Assembly (NCBI GenBank): GCA_947630845.1
Contig: CANRJB010000011.1
Location: forward strand, 1-64,000
Length of the DNA stretch: 64,000 nucleotides
Source: an uncultured Clostridia bacterium
GTDB lineage: Bacteria > Bacillota > Clostridia > Oscillospirales > Ruminococcaceae
Direction: 5' to 3'
Of this stretch, positions 9,952 through 17,687 are shown piece after piece; position 1 is the stretch's first letter; each line of letters begins with the position of its first letter. The notes under the pieces are model-generated. The model saw nothing but the letters and a program-made list of their open reading frames with translations. It did not search any database and was not told the origin of the DNA. A program made the position numbers and the translations under genes.

Positions 9952-12471
9952 ATGAGACGTATATTTGCACTGATTCTGACAGCAGTGATGCTGACGTTCA
10001 TAATGGTCAGCGTAACAGGGTGTTCTGCTGCCAAAATAACACTTGGTATGGGGCAGTGGCTAACCATGATCAATGATGCCTTCGGGATGAATTCCTATAC
10101 ATCTGATGAACCGTACCTGACCACCGTGGCAGCGGACAATCGGTATTTTGCTGCTGTCCAGACGGCAGTGGAATGGGAAGTCATTGATGCAGATCAGGAC
10201 ATTGATGTAGAAGCACCGCTGACCTACAGGGATGCGCTGCTCACACTGGTGAACTGCGGCGAATTTATGGATGCAGATGTCTCCGAGGACGAGAAGATCG
10301 ACTATGGCATCGAGCATTTTGACGACACGATCAGAAAGTACTGGATGGATCGTGAGATTCCCCAGAAGGACGCAACTTTGCTGTTGGCAGAGGCTGTCAG
10401 TCAGTGGGCAGGAAGAAGCTATGAGAAGGAAGAACACACGACCTTTGCGGAGGGTGTCAAGGACTTTTCGCAGGGCGATGCCAAGATCGAAGACTTCCAT
10501 TACTCCGAAGAAGACAGCAAGCTGATGATTCCGGAAACATCCGCCCCTGAACTTGCAGAAGGGGATGTGTTCGTCATGCCTGCGGGCGACGGACTGCGTG
10601 GTACATCGGTATTCAAGGCAGAGAACGTGGAGACAAAGGACGGACAGGTCGTGGTCAGCACATCGAATGATCTGGATCTCTACGACATTGCAGAGGAGGT
10701 CTATTCGCAGGATACCTTTTCTCCGACACCGGAAAATACGGTGATCCGGGATCCCGATGGCAACATCATATATGACGGACCGAAGGAATCGGCGGAGCTT
10801 GCAAAAAGCGGCGGTTATCAGGGTCTTTCGGCAAATGCGGACGGAAGTATCACCCCCCTCACCGGAAAGGAAGGGGATTTGTCCAAGGAATTCAAGATCA
10901 AGAGCAAGTATGGCGATTGGAAAATCAAACTGTCCACAACTCTGCTTGACGGGAACAGCGACATCGGTCTTGAAATTACGTCCCCCAATCTGTTGAATAT
11001 CAAAAAGACTGAGAAACAGATCAAGGCAGATAATTCCGAGCAGTCTGTGGAAGTAAGCGCAGGTTTTAATTTGAATGACATTGACATCACGCATAAAATT
11101 GACTACAAATGGTTCAAGCTGCGTTCGGCAGAAGTGCGTGTGGACTATGATTCCACACTCGAAGGGTCTGTTAAGGCTTCCAAAAAGCCATTAAACAAGG
11201 TGTTTGCAAAAAAAATAAGCAAGAAAAACACAAATGTTAATGAATACATGGAAGAAGTGAAAAAGTATGTCATTGAAGATGCCAATGCAGAGGGGATCAA
11301 GCCCAAAGAGTTCGGATTTAAGATCCCGGACCCGATCGTCATGAAACTCGCTTCGATTGACATCCAGAACGCCGGTTTGGCAAAAGTCTGCATTGATATC
11401 AATTTCCAGCTGCAAGTAGACGGATCGGCGAAACTGACATTCAATTTCAAAGGTTCAAACGGCGTGGAATACAAAAACAACAATCTGCGTTTCATCAAGA
11501 CCTGTGATAAGGATGTTGATGTTGAGGCAGAAGTCAAGGCAGAGTTGACTTGCGGCGTAGGACCGGCACTCTATCTTGCAGGACTGGAGAAGAAGGTCAT
11601 CGGTTTTGAAGCACGTATCGGACTGGGCGCACGCTATCAATTGACGCTGCATCTGGTAGACTCGCAGAATCATCTTCTGTTTGAAAATGAAACAGATCTA
11701 TCAAGCGATGCAAAGGAAATTATTGAGAAAATGGATTTGGAAGCCGATCAGCAGATGATAAAGGAGATCGCTGAAAAACAGGGATGCACCTATACAGTAG
11801 AAGGCAGCCAGCCGGTGAAGCTGCATCTGGCGGTGTGTAACGATGTCACGGTTTATTTCATCCTGAAAGGTGGTCTGTCCACGGATTCCTATGCACGGGA
11901 TCTGCTGAAGAATGCGGAGCTGTCATGGGATGTTTTCAATGAAAAGAACGCAAAACTGCTTTCGATCCATATTGATGTCGGCGGTAATGCGAAACCGTAT
12001 ACCAAGGTCGTTCCCTTCACGAACAAGGATCTCTGTTCCTTCCAGTTTGATAAATTCACAGCAGGACAAATCCCCTCAACGGAAGCATCCGATCTGACAG
12101 AAGCTACAGAACCGTCCGAAACATTTGCTCCGGTTCTTGAGGGAGACAATATTGTAGTAAGTGAGCTGTTTACCAGAATGGTACCGGGTGATGCCTACTA
12201 TACCAATGTCGTTCAGGTGCCGAAGGGCTATACGCTCGATGATCTGACCATGACTTCCGATGACAAGAATGTGGTCAGCATCGACGAAGACGGCGTTGCA
12301 CATGCAAAGAGTCCCGGCAGCACTGTCCTGACCATCATGACGAAGGATGAAAAGTACAAGGCGTTCATTGCCGTGCTTGTCGTTGGAGATGATACAGATC
12401 TACAGCAATACAGTGATTTTGCGATGGCTACCAAGCATCCTTCTGGTGGCAGAGAACTCATTTCAGGTTAA
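9952..12471 (+). CDS. Large lipoprotein of unknown function in the T7SS-like locus; C-terminal Big2-like domain
   Basis: Lipobox VSVTGCSA; C-terminal YTLDDLTMTSDDKNVVSIDEDGVAHAKSPGSTVLTI resembles bacterial Ig-like group 2. Confidence 0.75.
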   Translation: MRRIFALILTAVMLTFIMVSVTGCSAAKITLGMGQWLTMINDAFGMNSYTSDEPYLTTVAADNRYFAAVQTAVEWEVIDADQDIDVEAPLTYRDALLTLVNCGEFMDADVSEDEKIDYGIEHFDDTIRKYWMDREIPQKDATLLLAEAVSQWAGRSYEKEEHTTFAEGVKDFSQGDAKIEDFHYSEEDSKLMIPETSAPELAEGDVFVMPAGDGLRGTSVFKAENVETKDGQVVVSTSNDLDLYDIAEEVYSQDTFSPTPENTVIRDPDGNIIYDGPKESAELAKSGGYQGLSANADGSITPLTGKEGDLSKEFKIKSKYGDWKIKLSTTLLDGNSDIGLEITSPNLLNIKKTEKQIKADNSEQSVEVSAGFNLNDIDITHKIDYKWFKLRSAEVRVDYDSTLEGSVKASKKPLNKVFAKKISKKNTNVNEYMEEVKKYVIEDANAEGIKPKEFGFKIPDPIVMKLASIDIQNAGLAKVCIDINFQLQVDGSAKLTFNFKGSNGVEYKNNNLRFIKTCDKDVDVEAEVKAELTCGVGPALYLAGLEKKVIGFEARIGLGARYQLTLHLVDSQNHLLFENETDLSSDAKEIIEKMDLEADQQMIKEIAEKQGCTYTVEGSQPVKLHLAVCNDVTVYFILKGGLSTDSYARDLLKNAELSWDVFNEKNAKLLSIHIDVGGNAKPYTKVVPFTNKDLCSFQFDKFTAGQIPSTEASDLTEATEPSETFAPVLEGDNIVVSELFTRMVPGDAYYTNVVQVPKGYTLDDLTMTSDDKNVVSIDEDGVAHAKSPGSTVLTIMTKDEKYKAFIAVLVVGDDTDLQQYSDFAMATKHPSGGRELISG

Positions 12472-12474
12472 GCT

Positions 12475-12975
12475 ATGGAAAAAGAAAGATTGACGGTATC
12501 GCTGCTGCTCCGGCAGCAGCGATGTACCATGCGGCTTATTGTCTATATCCTGCTTGCCTCAGCCGGGATCGGCATATCTTTGATCCAGTTGCTTTCCACA
12601 AGGGAACTGAATGCGGCAGTTATCTTCGTCAATGTCCTCGGCATCGGGCTTTTGGGAATCGGATTCGGAGTTATGGTCGGATTGAGAGGGGTTATCCGGA
12701 CTGTCAGGGAGATCAGGCGGATCAGAAACCTGCATTTTACGATCGGGAAGGGCGTACTGGTCAACAAGAAACGCCATCGCCGTGACAGCAGCGACCGTTA
12801 CTGCACCCTGTATTTTGAGGATGGACAATGCAATGTATCGGAATGGGAATACGATACGGCAGAGATCGGGGACACCTATTATTTTCTGATCTATGACGGC
12901 GAAGACTATGCATCAGGCATTTACAATACAAAGCAGTATGAGTTGGATAAGAAGCTGATGGAAAGGATGAAATAG
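12475..12975 (+). CDS. Small membrane protein, two predicted TM segments
   Basis: 166 aa, hydrophobic LIVYILLASAGIGISLIQLL and AAVIFVNVLGIGLLGIGFGVMVGL; tightly spaced in the operon. Confidence 0.7.
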   Translation: MEKERLTVSLLLRQQRCTMRLIVYILLASAGIGISLIQLLSTRELNAAVIFVNVLGIGLLGIGFGVMVGLRGVIRTVREIRRIRNLHFTIGKGVLVNKKRHRRDSSDRYCTLYFEDGQCNVSEWEYDTAEIGDTYYFLIYDGEDYASGIYNTKQYELDKKLMERMK

Positions 12976-12980
12976 GCTCT

Positions 12981-13421
12981 ATGGATCTGAACAAAACACT
13001 GACGCAGGCAGCGACACTGTCTGACTGTGCCGATCAGCTCAGGACAGCCCGTAAGGAGCTGAATACCTATCAGGAAAACCTCCTGCAATGCTGGCAGGGG
13101 AAGGAAGTCCCCGTGATGGCACAGGCACTTGACCGTGTTATCATGCAGATCGACAAGAGTATTCTCCAGATACAGGATCTGAATCGGGATGTGCGGCAGG
13201 CAGCAGAGGAGATCCATCAGGAAGAAGCTGCCGCAGAGCGGCGTGAACAGGAGATCCGGAAAGCAGAAGATGCTGTGCATGAGGCAGAACAGCAGCTTCA
13301 GACGCTTGCCAGACAGCGTCCCGAAGAAGAGGATGCGTTGGTGCAGTGGGAAGCAGAGATGGATGAGGCAGAGAAAACACTGGAAGAATGTCGGAAGGCA
13401 CTGGAGCAGGCAAGAGGATAG
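12981..13421 (+). CDS. Coiled-coil protein
   Basis: 146 aa, Glu/Gln/Ala-rich heptad-like sequence; 5-nt spacing from the previous CDS. Confidence 0.7.
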   Translation: MDLNKTLTQAATLSDCADQLRTARKELNTYQENLLQCWQGKEVPVMAQALDRVIMQIDKSILQIQDLNRDVRQAAEEIHQEEAAAERREQEIRKAEDAVHEAEQQLQTLARQRPEEEDALVQWEAEMDEAEKTLEECRKALEQARG

Positions 13422-13427
13422 CGAGCT

Positions 13428-14573
13428 ATGAATAAGTATAAGATCGTAACTAAGGCAGGCATGACCCAGCTCATTGTCAAAAGCCTGAAAGGGCAGCAGA
13501 TCAAGGAGCATGAGGTCTATGCCATCAACAATGATGATGTGAGGGGATTGCTGCATCTGGATGTGATCCGGAAGGGTTCCGGATTCCGGCTTGTCTACCA
13601 GCTGACAGGTTACATCCCGCTCAAGCAGTTTCTGCTCACACCTCTGAACAAGGAGACTTTCGCCGATATCCTGCAAAATATCGTGGACATCATGAATTCC
13701 ATGAAGGCTGCATTTTTCAACACCGATCAGCTGATGATGAATTTTGATTGTGTCATGGTCAATCCGGCACAGCGGACGCTGTACTTTGTCTATCTGCCGA
13801 TTCAGAACCTGACACCGACCGCAGTACTCCGTGATTTTTTGCAGGGGATTGTGCAGTATGCCACCTTTTCCAAGTCCGAGGACACCAGCTATATCAAGGA
13901 CTATATCGCCATTCTGAACAGTGGAGTTGCCTTTTCCCAGTTTGAGCTGGAACAGTACATCATCAGCCTGACAGGCAGAAAGAAACCACAGCCGGAGGGA
14001 CGTATCTGTCCGAGATGCCGGTGTGCAGCCGGAAAGACGGCAGTTTTCTGTCCGGATTGTGGATTGAAGCTCACGGGGCAGACAAGCTCATCGAAATATA
14101 TCTATGACCCGGCAGATAACAGCGGACAGGCAGAAAAGCCGATACCTGTGACCGCAGCGGCTGCGGCACAGCCTGCACCCCGGTCTGTACCGGAGGAAAA
14201 GGAACAAGGCGGCACGACGGTTCTGGGAGATACCACCACCATCGGCGGTACGACCATCCTGAGTGACAACATTCCGCAGGGTCCGAAGGGATATCTGGTG
14301 CGACAGAAAAATGAGGAGCGTATTGACATTGATGCGGATGCATTCCGTATCGGGCACGGTCAGGTCGGCTATGATGTGACCGACAACACCGCAGTCAGCC
14401 GTAAACATGCGGACATCCTGACAAGGGACGGGCATTTCTTTATCATTGATCTTGGCTCGACCAACGGGACGTTCATTGATGACAGACGCATCACACCCGA
14501 TACCGAAATGGAACTGTATTCCGGCACACGGGTGCGGTTTGCAAACGAGGACTATATGTTCTATATCGAGTAA
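13428..14573 (+). CDS. FHA domain protein with N-terminal domain (DUF6382-like), zinc ribbon and TTV(L/I)-rich linker
   Basis: CPRCRCAAGKTAVFCPDCG zinc ribbon; GGTTVLGDTTTIGGTTILSD linker; FHA FRIGHGQVGYDVTDNTAVSRKHADIL...GSTNGTFIDD. Confidence 0.88.
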   Translation: MNKYKIVTKAGMTQLIVKSLKGQQIKEHEVYAINNDDVRGLLHLDVIRKGSGFRLVYQLTGYIPLKQFLLTPLNKETFADILQNIVDIMNSMKAAFFNTDQLMMNFDCVMVNPAQRTLYFVYLPIQNLTPTAVLRDFLQGIVQYATFSKSEDTSYIKDYIAILNSGVAFSQFELEQYIISLTGRKKPQPEGRICPRCRCAAGKTAVFCPDCGLKLTGQTSSSKYIYDPADNSGQAEKPIPVTAAAAAQPAPRSVPEEKEQGGTTVLGDTTTIGGTTILSDNIPQGPKGYLVRQKNEERIDIDADAFRIGHGQVGYDVTDNTAVSRKHADILTRDGHFFIIDLGSTNGTFIDDRRITPDTEMELYSGTRVRFANEDYMFYIE

Positions 14574-14585
14574 CAGGAGGCTGCA

Positions 14586-15356
14586 ATGAAATATCTATGT
14601 GCCATGCATTCGGATGCCGGCATCCGGAAAACAGTCAATCAGGACAGTCTTTGCATTCTCGAAGGAAAATCCGACAAGGGAACAGTCTTGCTTGCTGCTG
14701 TTTGTGACGGGATGGGCGGTCTGAACAAGGGCGAGCTTGCAAGTACAACGGTCATCAGGGCACTGACAGTATGGTTTGAGCAGGAGCTGCCGGGATTTCT
14801 TGAGAAGAATGACCCGATGGATGAAGTGCGTTTCAGTTGGGAACGCATGATAAAGGGCTATAACCAGCGTATCCGGGAATACGGCACTTCGCAGCATCTC
14901 CAGCTTGGCACAACACTGACTGCCATGCTGTTCTTTCCGGATGGCAGATACCTGATCGGGCATGTCGGGGATTCGAGAGCCTATCAGATTACAGATACCC
15001 GTTTTGAGCTTCTGACGGATGACCAGACCGTGACCGCCAATGAGGTGCGGCTTGGCAGAATGACACCGGAACAGGCAGAACAGGATGCCCGGAGTCATGT
15101 TCTTCTGCAATGCATCGGCGCATCAAAGACCGTCATTCCGACAATGCTCTCCGGTACAGCGCAGACATGCAGTTACCTGCTCTGCTCCGACGGATTCCGG
15201 CATGAGATGAAAGCGGACGAGCTGCATGCGGCATTTTCTCCGTCGGCATGTACGGACGAAACTGTGATGAAACAAAAGCTGACAGAGCTGGTTGAGGTGA
15301 ACAAGCAGAGAGGGGAAACGGACAATATCTCTGCCATGCTCATCCGGGTGATGTGA
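14586..15356 (+). CDS. PP2C-family protein Ser/Thr phosphatase
   Basis: VCDGMGGLNKGE, HVGDSRAYQI, DDQTVTANE, GETDNISAMLIRV. Confidence 0.93.
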   Translation: MKYLCAMHSDAGIRKTVNQDSLCILEGKSDKGTVLLAAVCDGMGGLNKGELASTTVIRALTVWFEQELPGFLEKNDPMDEVRFSWERMIKGYNQRIREYGTSQHLQLGTTLTAMLFFPDGRYLIGHVGDSRAYQITDTRFELLTDDQTVTANEVRLGRMTPEQAEQDARSHVLLQCIGASKTVIPTMLSGTAQTCSYLLCSDGFRHEMKADELHAAFSPSACTDETVMKQKLTELVEVNKQRGETDNISAMLIRVM

Positions 15357-15369
15357 GAGGAGGAGCGCA

Positions 15370-17055
15370 TTGGCAAAGATCGGTAGCGTCATTGATGACA
15401 AGTACGAGATCCTGAAGCTCATCGGACAGGGCGGCATGTCAAGAGTCTATCTGGCAATGGATAAGCGGCTGAACAAGCAGTGGGCAGTCAAGGAGATCGA
15501 AAAACGTGTCAGAGATAAGAACAATGAGGTCGTCATTCAGAGTGCGATCAAGGAAGCCAACATGATCAAGCAGTTGGATCATCCATCCATCGTGCGTATC
15601 GTGGACATCATTGACAGCGGTGATGTCATCTATATCATTGAGGATTACATAGAAGGCGAAACGCTCAGCTCCCTTGTGGAACACGGCGGCGCACAGCCGC
15701 AGGAGGCAGTGATCGACTGGGCAAAGCAGATCTGCGGCGCACTTGAATATCTGCATACGAGAACACCTGCGATCATCTACCGGGACATGAAGCCGGCAAA
15801 TGTCATGCTCAAGCCGGACGGAACGATCAAGATCATTGACTTCGGTATCGCCCGTGAATACAAGACACAGAATACAGCAGATACCGTCTGTCTTGGCACA
15901 AAAGGATATGCAGCACCGGAACAGTTCGGCGGCAAGGGACAGACGGATGCAAGGACGGATATTTATTGTCTGGGTGTGACACTGTACCATCTGGTCACAG
16001 GACAGGATCCGAGTGAACCGCCATATGAGATCTATCCCATACGCCGTTGGAATCCCCGGCTGTCCGCAGGGTTGGAGGCGATCATCCAGAAGTGTACGCA
16101 GCTTGATCCGGAGCAGCGTTACCAGTCCTGTGCGGAGCTGCTGTATGTGCTGAATCACTATGAGGAATACAGCGAAGCCTATCGGATGGGGCAGAAGAAA
16201 AAACTGTATGCCTTCTGTGCGGCACTTGCAGGCAGTGCGGTGTTTGCGCTGGTCGGGGTATTCGGACTGACCATGCGTGCCCATACGAATAACGAGGACT
16301 ATGACATGAACGTCGAGCGTGCCGAAAAGGCAGCTTCTGCGGAGGAAAAGGTTTCCTATTATGAAAATGCAGTTTCCATCAAGCCGGAGAATGCAGAACC
16401 CTATCTGGGCATGATCGAGGCGTTCAAGGATGATGCAAGTTTTACCACAGAAGAAGAAGCACAGCTCCAGAAAGCACTCACGCCCCACCTCACAGAACTG
16501 CGTGAAGGCGAGGATTATGCGGAGCTTGCGTTTGAGACAGGCAAGCTCTACTGGTACTACTATGACTATGGCAAAGAGGACAGCGCAGATAACCAGATCA
16601 CCCGTATGAAAAGTGCTGTGCAATGGTTTGAGGATGCCGTGCAATATGGCAGCTCATCGGCAGATTTTTACACGATGGCAACTATTTACCGGGACATCGG
16701 TAAATTTAACCGGGACATCACGCTGAACATTGAGGAAGCATCTGACAAGGGCGTTTACCAGCCGTACTGGCAGAATATCAATGAACTGACGGAGATGATA
16801 CAGAATCAGGGCAATGAGAGCGAGATCATCCGGCTCGAAGTCTACCGGCTTGCGATGTATGCGATGGAAAGCTATGCCCGGAAATTCAAGGCGGACGGTG
16901 TGACACAGGAGGAGATGGAAACGCTGTTCACGACAGTGAAAGAAGCAGCAGAAAAGACCGAAGTGACCTCCGACAAGACCGAGCTGCTCAGGGACGATAT
17001 TATCAGCAGAGCCGATCCTGTAAAGACAGCGATCGGGAATGCATTCAGAGAGTAG
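15370..17055 (+). CDS. Transmembrane protein Ser/Thr kinase with extracytoplasmic TPR-like region
   Basis: GQGGMSRVYLA, WAVKEIEK, IIYRDMKPANVML, IIDFGIAREY, GTKGYAAPEQF; TM LYAFCAALAGSAVFALVGVFGL. TTG start. Confidence 0.93.
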   Translation: MAKIGSVIDDKYEILKLIGQGGMSRVYLAMDKRLNKQWAVKEIEKRVRDKNNEVVIQSAIKEANMIKQLDHPSIVRIVDIIDSGDVIYIIEDYIEGETLSSLVEHGGAQPQEAVIDWAKQICGALEYLHTRTPAIIYRDMKPANVMLKPDGTIKIIDFGIAREYKTQNTADTVCLGTKGYAAPEQFGGKGQTDARTDIYCLGVTLYHLVTGQDPSEPPYEIYPIRRWNPRLSAGLEAIIQKCTQLDPEQRYQSCAELLYVLNHYEEYSEAYRMGQKKKLYAFCAALAGSAVFALVGVFGLTMRAHTNNEDYDMNVERAEKAASAEEKVSYYENAVSIKPENAEPYLGMIEAFKDDASFTTEEEAQLQKALTPHLTELREGEDYAELAFETGKLYWYYYDYGKEDSADNQITRMKSAVQWFEDAVQYGSSSADFYTMATIYRDIGKFNRDITLNIEEASDKGVYQPYWQNINELTEMIQNQGNESEIIRLEVYRLAMYAMESYARKFKADGVTQEEMETLFTTVKEAAEKTEVTSDKTELLRDDIISRADPVKTAIGNAFRE

Positions 17056-17064
17056 GTGCAGGAT

Positions 17065-17658
17065 ATGAATGCAACGACATGGTTTGTCATTGCGATCGTG
17101 GGGTTTTCGCTTGCAGGCGCAGCACTGATCGCAGCAGTCCTGCTGTTCCTGAAGCTGAACATCCCGGCAGTGATCGCAGATCTGACCGGAAAGACTGCCA
17201 ACAATGAGATCAAGGCGATCAGGGCAGCCAATGAAGCCAATGCCCACCCTCTGCCTGCGGCGAAGGAAGAACGGAAGGTCGAAATACGAAAAGTAGCAGC
17301 CGGAGTGAAGGAACAGCCTGCTGCGGTCGGAGCATCAAGGACATCTGACCCGAATGCCACGACTGTATTAAGTACAGCACAGACTGTACCCGACCCGAAT
17401 GCCACGACTGTATTAAGTACAGCACAGACTGTATCCGACCCGAATGCCACGACTGTATTAAGTACAGCACAGACTGTACCCGATCCGAATGCTACGACTG
17501 TATTAAGTACAGCACAGACTGTACCCGATCCGAATGCCACGACCGTACTCGATACAGCACAGAGTGCAGCGGATGCGGCAGTGGAATCACAGCTGACATC
17601 TGCGTTCCGTGTGACAAGAAAAATGATTTCAGTCGGTTCTGAGGAAACCATATTCTGA
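17065..17658 (+). CDS. Single-pass membrane protein with five 15-aa DPNATTVL repeats
   Basis: N-terminal TM WFVIAIVGFSLAGAALIAAVLLFL; cytoplasmic repeats DPNATTVLSTAQTV(P/S) x4 plus DPNATTVLDTAQSAA. Confidence 0.8.
   Translation: MNATTWFVIAIVGFSLAGAALIAAVLLFLKLNIPAVIADLTGKTANNEIKAIRAANEANAHPLPAAKEERKVEIRKVAAGVKEQPAAVGASRTSDPNATTVLSTAQTVPDPNATTVLSTAQTVSDPNATTVLSTAQTVPDPNATTVLSTAQTVPDPNATTVLDTAQSAADAAVESQLTSAFRVTRKMISVGSEETIF
17347..17571 (+). repeat. 45-bp in-frame tandem repeat, 5 copies
   Basis: gacccgaatgccacgactgtattaagtacagcacagactgtaccc; first four units nearly identical, fifth diverged. Confidence 0.97.
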
Positions 17659-17687
17659 TTTTCCCGACCGATGAAAGGAGATAAAAG

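Noticed and set aside
15439-16644. 401-aa minus-strand ORF
   Set aside because: Antisense to the Ser/Thr kinase, whose catalytic motifs are intact on the plus strand.
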